From UMGS973 sp045599945 (GTDB lineage: Bacteria > Bacillota > Clostridia > Peptostreptococcales > Anaerovoracaceae): 30,324 bases of DNA. The translations under genes and the position numbers were made by a program. Below the pieces are notes generated by a model. That model saw only the letters and a program-made list of their open reading frames with translations, did not search any database and was not told the origin of the DNA. The stretch lies in the NCBI GenBank assembly GCA_045599945.1, contig JAZRWY010000054.1:1-30324 (forward strand), given 5' to 3'. Position 1 is the stretch's first letter. Every line of letters begins with the position of its first letter. Shown here in pieces: positions 1-6,801 of this stretch.

Positions 1-103
1 TCATGTTAATTTTCTCCTTCTCTGATTTGGATTGCAGTTGGCGGACCGCATTCCAAGTTTAACAGAAGGAGATTTTTTGTTCAAATGCATAGCATTTACG
101 GAA
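1..103. other. Left edge, no supported gene
   Basis: No reading frame here has a convincing start, ribosome binding site or recognisable protein. A short plus-strand frame entering from the edge stops at 60-62 and could be the tail of a gene lying left of the window. The plus-oriented terminator that follows fits this idea but does not prove it. Confidence 0.3.
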
Positions 104-126
104 CCACACGTCAAACGTGTGGTTTT
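104..126 (+). terminator. Putative terminator for a gene left of the window
   Basis: Perfect 8-bp stem CCACACGT/ACGTGTGG with a 3-nt loop, followed by TTTT on the plus strand. The short U-tract makes it a moderate candidate. The gene it would serve is not visible. Confidence 0.45.
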
Positions 127-130
127 ACTT

Positions 131-165
131 ATACAAAAAAGAGCAGCACTCGAATGCTGCTCTTT
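131..165 (-). terminator. Terminator of the NrdD-tail-like gene
   Basis: An 11-bp stem (138-148 with 155-165) and 6-nt loop. On the minus strand it is followed by TTTTTTGTAT, a good U-tract. It starts 5 bases after the stop codon of the minus-strand gene ending at 170. Confidence 0.8.
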
Positions 166-169
166 CCTC

Positions 170-451
170 TTATATCCGTTCAACGCTGCTGTCGCCAAGC
201 GTGTGCTTAACACGGTCTCTTTCCTCTGCAGTTTTTGCATCGTTCCACATGTCCATGGTTCCCACAAGATATCCTGTGATTCTTCTGATTCTGTCAAATG
301 GAACATTTGAGAATTTATAGTTTAGATCTGCATAATCACCATCCAGGTTGATATCCAGGCTTTCCAGTTTTCTGTTATATTTGTTTTCAAGATAATCTAC
401 ATATGCCTGAGCTTCTTTCATATTGGCATTTCCGGTAATCTGTACGCTCAT
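170..451 (-). CDS. Small protein resembling the C-terminal end of anaerobic ribonucleotide reductase (NrdD)
   Basis: A 93-residue soluble protein with no signal peptide or membrane segment. Its C-terminal half contains RIRRITGYLVGT, then WNDAK and ERDRVKH. This resembles the far C-terminus of class III ribonucleotide reductase NrdD, where a GYL segment is followed by N-x-GK and RVKH. Many clostridia encode similar stand-alone proteins of about 80-100 residues, often annotated as anaerobic ribonucleoside-triphosphate reductase. The protein is far too short to hold the catalytic barrel or glycyl-radical loop, so it cannot be the reductase itself. The start is supported by AAAAGGAGGAT just upstream. 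It is a single-gene unit with its own extended -10 promoter and terminator. Its function is unknown; a role linked to NrdD is inference from similarity only. Confidence 0.6.
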   Translation of the reverse strand: MSVQITGNANMKEAQAYVDYLENKYNRKLESLDINLDGDYADLNYKFSNVPFDRIRRITGYLVGTMDMWNDAKTAEERDRVKHTLGDSSVERI

Positions 452-487
452 TTTGTATCCTCCTTTTGTTTTTATCTACAGTTTGTT

Positions 488-496
488 ATTATATCA
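488..496 (-). promoter_or_regulatory. Extended -10 promoter of the NrdD-tail-like gene
   Basis: The minus strand reads TGATATAAT, an extended -10 (TGN-TATAAT) about 37 bases upstream of the start codon. No good -35 hexamer is seen, as is usual for extended -10 promoters. Confidence 0.5.
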
Positions 497-502
497 CTAA
501 CC

Positions 503-553
503 CCATATTTTGTATAGTATTTATGGATAAAAAAATATTTATACTAAATATGG
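503..553. repeat. AT-rich inverted repeat between divergent transcription units
   Basis: CCATATTT at 503-510 and AAATATGG at 546-553 form an inverted repeat. The inner sequence also partly matches (GTATAGTATT against the complement of TATTTATAC). It lies directly upstream of the minus-strand promoter at 488 and could be an operator. It does not match the NrdR-box consensus as far as I can judge. The rest of 452-639 holds only promoters. Confidence 0.35.
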
Positions 554-597
554 AAAAAGGAAAGACTTTTCTGCATATCACATGAAGATAGTGCCAC

Positions 598-626
598 TTG
601 AAAACAGAAAGACAGTTTGGTAATAT
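598..626 (+). promoter_or_regulatory. Sigma-A promoter of tRNA-Arg(CCT)
   Basis: TTGAAA at 598-603, a 17-bp spacer, and TAATAT at 621-626. The expected transcription start is about 633, a few bases before the tRNA at 640. Confidence 0.65.
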
Positions 627-639
627 ATTAGGGTAACAG

Positions 640-715
640 GCACCCGTAGCTCAGGGGACAGAGCGTCGGTTTCCTAAACCGTGCGTCGGAGGTTCGAATC
701 CTCTCGGGTGTACCA
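640..715 (+). tRNA. tRNA-Arg (anticodon CCT)
   Basis: Cloverleaf of 76 nt with encoded CCA. The acceptor stem pairs 640-646 with 705-711, with G·U at the first pair. The D-arm is at 649-664, the anticodon loop is TTCCTAA with anticodon CCT at 673-675, and the T-loop is TTCGAAT at 693-699. It reads the AGG codon. It is a single-gene unit with its own promoter and terminator. Confidence 0.95.
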
Positions 716-718
716 TAG

Positions 719-748
719 ACCATCCTTGACCGGATGGTTTTTTCTTTT
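719..748 (+). terminator. Terminator of tRNA-Arg(CCT)
   Basis: A 7-bp stem ACCATCC/GGATGGT with a 6-nt loop, followed by a T-rich run TTTTTTCTTTT. It begins only a few bases after the CCA end. Confidence 0.85.
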
Positions 749-764
749 CATTCATCCGCACATG

Positions 765-802
765 AAAAGGGACTCCCGAGGAGAACTCGGAAAGCCCCTT
801 TT
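765..802 (-). terminator. Terminator of the TRAP operon
   Basis: A long imperfect hairpin. AAAAGGG at 765-771 pairs with CCCTTTT at 796-802, and CCGAG at 776-780 pairs with CTCGG at 786-790. It lies 24 bases beyond the dctM stop on the minus strand. Confidence 0.65.
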
Positions 803-825
803 ATATCTGATTCAGTTGTCAGTTT

Positions 826-2133
826 CTAGCCTACAACACCTGGCATGATAACACTTGGTAACCACAGTGCCATCTGAGGAACGTATGTCGTTACGATTAA
901 TGTTGGCAGATATGCAAACAGGATGATTTTCATGCAAGGGCCGAGCATATCTTTCGCTTCTACCTTGAAGATGCGGGCACCGATATAAATGAACGGTGCA
1001 GTTGGTGGAGTAATGTTACCCATGCCAAGATTAACTCCAAGGATTGCGGCCATGTGATAAGGGCTTACACCCAGTTCAATTGCAATCGGAATAAGAATTG
1101 GTGCACAAAGCAGAGTTCCGCTGACATCATCCATGATCATTCCAATGATAACCAGGAAAATGTTTAACATCATCAGGATTACAATCTTATTGGATGAAAC
1201 CTGAAGCAGCAGATCCAGAATCAGACCAGGAACGCCTTCTGTAACAAGAATACGGCTCATGATCATGATAATGGCAAGCATAACCATAATTACTCCGGTT
1301 GATGTTCCTGTCTCAACCAGTGTTACACCCAGCTCTTTTACTGTTAATTTCTTATATATGAACATTCCAACAGGAATTGCATAAACGCAGGATACTCCTG
1401 CGGCTTCGGACGGTGTCATGAATCCACCATATATTCCGCCAAGAATTACTACCGGCATCATAAGTGCAGGGAGTGCATGCCATGTATTCTTTGCTGTCAT
1501 TTTTCCCCAGCTGATGTCCGCAGGTCTTTCTTCTACAATAATGTCTGGGTTTTTTCTGCACATGAAATATCCGACAATGCTGATTAGCGTTGTCAGCATA
1601 ATTCCAGGTAAAACAGTTGCCAGGAAACATGCCAGTACGGATAATTGACCGGACCAGGCATATAGAATCTGAATGGAACTCGGCGGTATCAGCATTCCTA
1701 TCGGCGCAGAGCAGCAGATGACTGCAGCTGCTATACCCATAGGATACTTCTTTTCACGCATTTTAGGAGCGAGAATTGAGCCGATGCAGGACAGTGTAGC
1801 TGTGCCGCTTCCGCATATTGATCCGAATACTGCGCAGGTTACTGTTCCTACAATGCAGAGGGCTCCGCGTATTTTTCCGACAAAGGATTGAATGAACCGG
1901 ATCAGTGCATCACCGATGTCACTATGCTCCATGATGCCTCCTGCAAGGATAAACAGTGGTATCGCCAGCAGAACAACGCCATTCAGACTTGTATATGCTT
2001 TCGGAAACAGAAAGTCCGGTGAATATCCAAGAGAAAGAATGAACCAGATGGTTGAAGCACCAAATGAAAAAGCAATTGGTACACCTATGATAATAAGCCC
2101 AACCAGGATGATAAAGCCAATCAGTATTTCCAT
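826..2133 (-). CDS. dctM: TRAP transporter large permease (DctM-like)
   Basis: A 435-residue, very hydrophobic protein with about a dozen membrane segments, the normal size for TRAP DctM subunits. Family features include the N-terminal GVPIAFSFG segment, an early GGIMEHSDIGDAL stretch, FGSICGSGTATLSCIGSI, and IGMLIPPSS in the middle. Near the C-terminus it has MDDVSGTLLCAPILIPIA and NLGMGNITPPTAPF. DctM forms the Na+-driven channel with DctQ and takes substrate from the DctP binding protein at the outer face of the membrane. The start overlaps the dctQ stop by one base (TAATG), and its AAGGAGGTG ribosome site lies inside the end of dctQ, so translation is probably coupled. It is the last gene of the operon and is followed by a terminator. 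The substrate cannot be read from sequence. Confidence 0.95.
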   Translation of the reverse strand: MEILIGFIILVGLIIIGVPIAFSFGASTIWFILSLGYSPDFLFPKAYTSLNGVVLLAIPLFILAGGIMEHSDIGDALIRFIQSFVGKIRGALCIVGTVTCAVFGSICGSGTATLSCIGSILAPKMREKKYPMGIAAAVICCSAPIGMLIPPSSIQILYAWSGQLSVLACFLATVLPGIMLTTLISIVGYFMCRKNPDIIVEERPADISWGKMTAKNTWHALPALMMPVVILGGIYGGFMTPSEAAGVSCVYAIPVGMFIYKKLTVKELGVTLVETGTSTGVIMVMLAIIMIMSRILVTEGVPGLILDLLLQVSSNKIVILMMLNIFLVIIGMIMDDVSGTLLCAPILIPIAIELGVSPYHMAAILGVNLGMGNITPPTAPFIYIGARIFKVEAKDMLGPCMKIILFAYLPTLIVTTYVPQMALWLPSVIMPGVVG

Positions 2134-2678
2134 TATGCAGCACCTCCTTCCTCTGCTGGTTCCGTCGTCTCTGCGTCTTTATGCTTTTTTGTAAAAAGCA
2201 GACGATAAAGCCGGTGCAGTTCTAAAAGAAACATAATAATAAAGCCAATGGCAAGTGCGCTCTGTGAAAAAATAAGGGGTATTTTCAGGCCCATGCTGGT
2301 TGCTCCCTGTTTGATCGACCACAGTCCGTAGTCTGCACTCCATTTTGCCAGAAATGCAAGTACGACAACGGTCAATACCTGAGCGGAAATGGAAATAACC
2401 TTCTTAATCTTTTCATTGTGGAGCATCGTTTTAATAATATCTGCCTGAATATGTGACTCTTCAAACGAACCACGAATACCACCCACAAAATACAGCCACA
2501 TTGCAACAACAGTTATGACTTCTTCCTGTCCGAAGAAATCTGTATGCAGAACATATCGCATAAAAACGCCACAAGCTACAATAAGGGCAGCGGAAAGATT
2601 GGTCACAATCAATATGACCTTCTGCACACTATCGAAGCCCCGCCAGAATCTGGTATCTTCTAGTGTTTTTCCTTTCAT
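2133..2678 (-). CDS. dctQ: TRAP transporter small permease (DctQ-like)
   Basis: A 181-residue protein with four hydrophobic segments, as expected for DctQ. The first is near residues 18-42 (VILIVTNLSAALIVACGVF). The family feature FFGQEEVITVVAMWLYFVGG follows, then a polar stretch SFEESHIQADII. The C-terminal tail is charged and cytoplasmic. DctQ forms the membrane complex with DctM. The start is supported by AAAGGAG just upstream. It lies 96 bases downstream of dctP, and that gap contains a stem-loop without a U-tract. Confidence 0.93.
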   Translation of the reverse strand: MKGKTLEDTRFWRGFDSVQKVILIVTNLSAALIVACGVFMRYVLHTDFFGQEEVITVVAMWLYFVGGIRGSFEESHIQADIIKTMLHNEKIKKVISISAQVLTVVVLAFLAKWSADYGLWSIKQGATSMGLKIPLIFSQSALAIGFIIMFLLELHRLYRLLFTKKHKDAETTEPAEEGGAA

Positions 2679-2701
2679 TTGTAACTCCTTTCTGTTTTTG
2701 A

Positions 2702-2729
2702 TAGCGAGGAGCAGTCATGCTCCCCGCTA
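2702..2729 (-). promoter_or_regulatory. Intercistronic stem-loop between dctP and dctQ
   Basis: A 12-bp inverted repeat (2702-2713 with 2718-2729) with a 4-nt loop; in the minus-strand transcript one pair is G·U. No U-tract follows. It resembles intercistronic hairpins that protect an upstream message, so more DctP than permease could be made (inference). Confidence 0.5.
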
Positions 2730-2774
2730 GTCTGGCGATTTAAGTAATTACTTATATACATTGCAGTGTAGCAA

Positions 2775-3821
2775 TTAATTGGTGCCTGAAACATCCTCCA
2801 GCAGTTTCTGAACGACATCTTCTCCAAGAAGGTCATTGTACTTAGGTAATACGGTCTTGTCGAAATGAGCCTTCATTGCATCCAGTTCGTCCTGTGTTGG
2901 CTGATATACTTCGATGCCCATATCCGCCATATCCTTCATAGCCTGTTCATCAAGGGCTTCTCTCTGCTCAGCAGTCTTTGCTGCAGCCTTAGCAAATGCT
3001 TCCATGATAATCTTCTGATATTCTTCTGGCATTCCGTCATACAGTTCCTTGTTGATTACTACAGGAATCAGCTCCATGATGTACTTTGAGTCAACATAGT
3101 ATTTCTCAACATCTCTGAAGCTTTCATAGTTCAGATATGCAGATCCGCCGATCCAGCCGTCAGCAACGCCTGTCTGAAGTGCAGAATAAAGGTCAGCATA
3201 AGCAATTGTAGTAGTGTTGAATCCCATTGCTTCTGCAGTCCAGATATAGGAATCCATTGCAGGTACTCTGATCAGTTCCTTATGCTTTTTGCCGATTGCC
3301 ATTGGGTCTTCGATAGGATTGGCTGTTCCGATTCCCATGTAACCATCAAAGAAAATGTTAATCAGCTTAACGCCCTGTTCTCCCTGGCACTTGTCAAGCA
3401 GTTCGAAGAAGTATGAGCCTTCTCCATAAACCTTCTTTGCCTGCTCGTAGTTAGTTGTCAGGTAAGGGATTGTCAGCATTTCCATTCTAGGGTCAAAGTT
3501 GGTCGGTATCGGTTCATCTGCCATATCTACTGTACCCTTCATGATTTCTTCATAAACCTGAGTATAGTCACCCAGCTGAGCGGACGGATAAATCGTAATC
3601 TTTATGTCGCCGTTCGTCTTTTCTGCGATTTCATCAGCCGCTTCCTGAGCTGCTATAGTATCCGCATGTTCTGCAGGATGTACTGTGGCCATCTTCAGAT
3701 CATAAGTTGGATCGCCGCTTCCTTCACTGTCGCCACCGCCAGAACCGCCGCAGGCAGTGAAAACAACAATCATCATAACTGACATGAGAAGAGCAGCCAG
3801 AATTGTCATTTTTCTTTTCAT
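2775..3821 (-). CDS. dctP: TRAP transporter solute-binding lipoprotein (DctP-like)
   Basis: A 348-residue extracytoplasmic binding protein. Residues 1-23 form a lipoprotein signal with lipobox FTAC (Cys24 would be lipidated), followed by a Gly/Ser-rich linker. The mature part has the DctP pattern: AAQEAADEIAEKTNGDIKI near 57-75, an AQLGD segment at 81-85, a late IRVPAMDSY with Arg185, and ALQTGVADGWIGG at 214-226. In the family, the Arg at this position pairs with the substrate carboxylate, so an organic or amino acid anion is likely. The start has AAAGGAG six bases upstream. It is the second gene of the operon, 84 bases after the cyclodeaminase-family gene. Confidence 0.95.
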   Translation of the reverse strand: MKRKMTILAALLMSVMMIVVFTACGGSGGGDSEGSGDPTYDLKMATVHPAEHADTIAAQEAADEIAEKTNGDIKITIYPSAQLGDYTQVYEEIMKGTVDMADEPIPTNFDPRMEMLTIPYLTTNYEQAKKVYGEGSYFFELLDKCQGEQGVKLINIFFDGYMGIGTANPIEDPMAIGKKHKELIRVPAMDSYIWTAEAMGFNTTTIAYADLYSALQTGVADGWIGGSAYLNYESFRDVEKYYVDSKYIMELIPVVINKELYDGMPEEYQKIIMEAFAKAAAKTAEQREALDEQAMKDMADMGIEVYQPTQDELDAMKAHFDKTVLPKYNDLLGEDVVQKLLEDVSGTN

Positions 3822-3905
3822 TTCGGTCTCCTTTCATTTCTATAAAATATAAAACACAATAGGTTATACCCTAATTATACCTCATTACTCTGGGATAATT
3901 ATCTG

Positions 3906-4907
3906 TTACAGCGGTAGTATTGTTCCAACACCCTTTTTAACAGCAATGTCGTAGATCAGTCTAGCTGTTCCGGCATCTGCCAGACCTGTTCCGATATTAA
4001 CCGTAAGAATCTTTTCTTCTTTGCTTTCACGGCCTGGAACCTTGCCGATGATCATTTCGCCCAGTTCGTCTGGAACGCCATCGAAACCTTCGAGATATCC
4101 CATCTCCTGGAAGTGTCTGAACTGACCCTGGTCATCCGTATATGCTTTGCTGAATATGCCGGAAGTGTACATTTCCGGTGTATAAAGAACAAGAGCATCA
4201 ACCGGAAGAGCAGTGCAGCCTTCTTTTATCATGTCTGGCTTGATGAACTGAACGCCCTTGTCTGTTGTAGATGGTATGCATGACAGAAGGAGATCACAGC
4301 CGATGACAGTCTCTTCTTTGTCCTTTACAAGTTCAAAATCTACATCCGGATAGATGGCAGACATTTCTTTCACATATGCTTCTGCAGCTTCCTGGAAACG
4401 GTCATATACCTTCACCTTCTTGATGTTCTTCATGGTAGCCATCAGACCTTTTACCTGGATTCTGCCCTGCACGCCTGTTCCAAGAAGTCCTACAACTTCT
4501 GATTCAGGATTTGCAAGATATTTTGCAGTCAGTCCAGTAACGGCTCCGGTTCTTACTGTTGTCATCCAGATGCAGTCCATGACAGCGATAGGGATACCAG
4601 TTTCCACATCATTCAGGATGTATAATCCGCTGATGTATGGATAGCCCAGCTTTCTTGCATTTTCGGATCCGGCTACAAATTTCATTCCGGCAACATCCAT
4701 GCCTGGGATAAATGCTGGCATGGCATGAAGGAAATCACCAGGAAAATCAGGGCAGAAATGAAGTGCCGGTTTTGGCGGCATCTGATACAGTCCTTTTCCC
4801 TTTTCGATGTATACCTTTTCTACCAGGTCAATCATTTCCTCCATGGAGATATTCATGTCGGCGATGTCAGCCTGACTCAGATAAAGCAAATCTTTTCCTC
4901 TTTCCAT
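3906..4907 (-). CDS. Ornithine cyclodeaminase/mu-crystallin family enzyme
   Basis: A 333-residue cytoplasmic NAD(P)-binding enzyme of the OCD/mu-crystallin superfamily. Visible family features are GMKFVAGSENARKLGYP with Lys76 at the usual substrate-binding lysine, TTVRTGAVTGL with Arg119, the Rossmann motif GLLGTGVQG at 140-148, and PVDAL with Asp237 near the position of the family's catalytic Asp. The family includes ornithine cyclodeaminase, alanine dehydrogenase of the archaeal type, lysine cyclodeaminase and ketimine reductases; sequence alone does not separate them. It is the first gene of the TRAP operon, so it probably acts on the imported amino or keto acid (inference). The start is supported by GGAGGTG. 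Transcription is likely from the sigma-54 promoter at 5005-5021. Confidence 0.88.
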   Translation of the reverse strand: MERGKDLLYLSQADIADMNISMEEMIDLVEKVYIEKGKGLYQMPPKPALHFCPDFPGDFLHAMPAFIPGMDVAGMKFVAGSENARKLGYPYISGLYILNDVETGIPIAVMDCIWMTTVRTGAVTGLTAKYLANPESEVVGLLGTGVQGRIQVKGLMATMKNIKKVKVYDRFQEAAEAYVKEMSAIYPDVDFELVKDKEETVIGCDLLLSCIPSTTDKGVQFIKPDMIKEGCTALPVDALVLYTPEMYTSGIFSKAYTDDQGQFRHFQEMGYLEGFDGVPDELGEMIIGKVPGRESKEEKILTVNIGTGLADAGTARLIYDIAVKKGVGTILPL

Positions 4908-5004
4908 ATTCTTTCACCTCCATCAGATTAAAACATTGGAAAAAACGACCCATTTCCCCAATCGCCAGGGGAAATGGCAAAATATCAACTATACTAATAC
5001 TATC

Positions 5005-5021
5005 TGCAAAAATCGTGCCAA
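5005..5021 (-). promoter_or_regulatory. Sigma-54 (-24/-12) promoter of the cyclodeaminase-TRAP operon
   Basis: The minus strand reads TTGGCACG-ATTT-TTGCA, matching the RpoN consensus TGGCACG-N4-TTGCW. Exactly 10 bases lie between the invariant GG (5018-5019) and GC (5006-5007). The expected start is about 4994, giving a leader of roughly 85 bases before the ATG at 4907. The next gene upstream encodes a sigma-54 activator. Confidence 0.9.
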
Positions 5022-5026
5022 CATTC

Positions 5027-5048
5027 AAACGTTGAAAAATGAACGTTT
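5027..5048. repeat. Short inverted repeat just upstream of the sigma-54 promoter
   Basis: AAACGTT at 5027-5033 and AACGTTT at 5042-5048 are inverted copies with an 8-base gap. They start 6 bases from the -24 element. This could be a regulator site or a chance AT-rich palindrome. Confidence 0.35.
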
Positions 5049-5060
5049 CTCAGAAAGAAG

Positions 5061-5094
5061 ATAAAACGGGGTGTTAGTATGTGCTAACACCCCG
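5061..5094 (-). terminator. Terminator of the sigma-54 activator gene
   Basis: A perfect 11-bp stem CGGGGTGTTAG/CTAACACCCCG (5067-5077 with 5084-5094) with a 6-nt loop. On the minus strand it is followed by TTTTAT and further T-rich sequence. It isolates the regulator gene from the sigma-54 promoter downstream. A second role as operator is possible because it is a long palindrome. Confidence 0.75.
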
Positions 5095-5137
5095 ACCGGT
5101 TCTTTCAAAATATCAAGCTATTATCGTGAAACGCAAA

Positions 5138-5175
5138 GTGTAAGCAAAAACTTACATGCTAGCGTACGCTTACAC
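5138..5175. promoter_or_regulatory. Candidate upstream activator site for the sigma-54 regulator
   Basis: GTGTAAGC at 5138-5145 and GCTTACAC at 5168-5175 form an 8-bp inverted repeat with a third half-site CTTACA at 5151-5156. They lie about 120-155 bases upstream of the -24 element, the usual distance for an enhancer of a bacterial sigma-54 activator. The distal arm overlaps the regulator's stop codon. Confidence 0.4.
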
Positions 5176-6585
5176 ATTGCCCTTGTATTCGATATTCAGC
5201 CGCGCCATCTTCTGGTAAAGAAGCGCTCTGGAGATCTTCAGCATCTTTGCTGCTTTGGATTTGTTTCCGTCACACATGGAAAGCGCAGTTTCAATCATTT
5301 TTCTCTCAGACTCCCGTTTGATCTGCTCAATTGGATTGTCCATGTCGATAAAAGATTCCACGCCGATTCCCATGCTGTCAAAGAAATCACCCTTGGAAAG
5401 CTTTATTGCCTCCGGTTTGATTTCTCCATTTACTGTGGCATTTATGGCTCGTTCAATGACATTTCGCAGTTCGCGGACATTGCCCGGCCAGTCATAGCTC
5501 TGCAGTTTCTGGATTGCTTCATTCGATATCCCTGTAATGGTATTGCCCATGACAACATTGAAATGCTTGATGAAATTGTTTGCAAGCTGAGGGATATCTT
5601 CTTTTCTTTCGCGCAGCGGCGGCACCTTGATCTCAACAACATCAAGCCTGTAGTAGAGATCCTGCCGGAAGGTTCCGTTTCGAACCATTTCCTTCAGGTC
5701 GATATTGGTGGCGCATATGATGCGGACATCAATCGGAATCAGCTGAGTTCCTCCAACACGTTCCAGTTCATTTTCCTGAAGAACGCGAAGAAGTTTTGGC
5801 TGCACCTCGGGATCTAGCGTTTCAATTTCGTCAATAAATAGGGTTCCCTTGTTGGCCTGCTCAAATTTTCCGATTTTTCCTTTCGTGGACGCTCCGGTAA
5901 AGGCATGCTTTTCATATCCGAAAAGCTCAGTTTCTATCAGTGATTTCGGCGCGCTGGTGATGTTAAGTTCAACAAAGTTCTCCTTAAAACGGCGGCTTAA
6001 ACTGTGAATGGAATGTGCAACCAGTTCTTTTCCTGTTCCGGTTTCGCCCGTAATAAGAACAGTAGAATTGTTTCTTGCAGCCTTGCGGATATCGTTTTTC
6101 ATGCGCATGATCGCATCAGAATTTCCAATGATATCTTCTATGGAATACTTCGTGCTGTTAAATCGCTCTGCAGATTTACTGATATGTTTTACATCGGTGT
6201 CGAGACGCGCATACATGTTTAAAAGCTGCTCCAGCTGGCTGATGTTCTGAAAAATATCATAGGTGACCAGACGATATGGTTTTCCGTCCTTCCACATGAT
6301 CAGATGCATGCTGGCTTCGCATTGATTGTTTTGAAATGCGTGGTTCCCCTGGTAAATAACCAGACGGTCCTTTTTGCTTTTGTGCATGGTATTGATTGTT
6401 TCGGAAAACGGAAAGAAATCGCGGATATCCCGGTTGATCATTTCCTCATAGCTGGTATGACGGAATCCTTCCATCTGCTTATTGACATATATGATCTTTC
6501 CTGTTTCATCAAGGACAATCAGCCCTGGAATTGATTCCAGGATAAAATCAATTGTTGCGTCATCAGGTCTAGGATGTTTACTCAT
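5170..6585 (-). CDS. Sigma-54-dependent PAS/AAA+/Fis activator
   Basis: A 471-residue enhancer-binding protein. Residues about 8-115 form a PAS sensor domain (ESIPGLIVLDETGKIIYVN). The AAA+ domain follows, with Walker A GETGTGKE at 180-187, the sigma-54 contact loop HAFTGA at 227-232, Walker B TLFIDEIE, and RQDLYYRLDV with PPLRERKEDIP. A Fis-type helix-turn-helix ends the protein (NKSKAAKMLKISRALLYQK). The start is placed at 6585 because GAGGAGGAG lies just upstream; the frame is open 25 codons further but without a ribosome site. The first residue of the normally GAFTGA loop is His. It probably activates the neighbouring cyclodeaminase-TRAP operon when its PAS domain binds an effector. No receiver domain is present, so control is by ligand or redox rather than phosphorylation. 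Confidence 0.93.
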   Translation of the reverse strand: MSKHPRPDDATIDFILESIPGLIVLDETGKIIYVNKQMEGFRHTSYEEMINRDIRDFFPFSETINTMHKSKKDRLVIYQGNHAFQNNQCEASMHLIMWKDGKPYRLVTYDIFQNISQLEQLLNMYARLDTDVKHISKSAERFNSTKYSIEDIIGNSDAIMRMKNDIRKAARNNSTVLITGETGTGKELVAHSIHSLSRRFKENFVELNITSAPKSLIETELFGYEKHAFTGASTKGKIGKFEQANKGTLFIDEIETLDPEVQPKLLRVLQENELERVGGTQLIPIDVRIICATNIDLKEMVRNGTFRQDLYYRLDVVEIKVPPLRERKEDIPQLANNFIKHFNVVMGNTITGISNEAIQKLQSYDWPGNVRELRNVIERAINATVNGEIKPEAIKLSKGDFFDSMGIGVESFIDMDNPIEQIKRESERKMIETALSMCDGNKSKAAKMLKISRALLYQKMARLNIEYKGNV

Positions 6586-6737
6586 CTCAGTCTCCTCCTC
6601 AGCATGTGAACGGTGATTTCTGGTGAAAACATCTGCTTTTGGCAGATTACATATGACCATTATACTTTATTATGTTATCATCATTCAACAACAATCTGTA
6701 GAAAGCGAACAGTATCAGCCGTCCGAAAAACTTCCTG

Positions 6738-6766
6738 TAGGTAAATCTTCCGTTTAATGATATACT
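6738..6766 (+). promoter_or_regulatory. Promoter of the PHP/MBL pair
   Basis: Extended -10 TGATATACT (TGA at 6758-6760, TATACT at 6761-6766) with a poor -35 (TAGGTA) 17 bases away. It lies in the 216-bp divergent gap between the activator gene and the PHP gene. Nothing else is seen in this gap. Confidence 0.45.
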
Positions 6767-6801
6767 GTCATAAGATAATGAAAAAAGATGGGAGTTCGTA
6801 A

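Noticed and set aside
5071..5817. 248-codon plus-strand frame opposite the sigma-54 activator
   Set aside because: It runs antisense through the conserved AAA+ region of a certain gene, has no ribosome site and no recognisable protein features.
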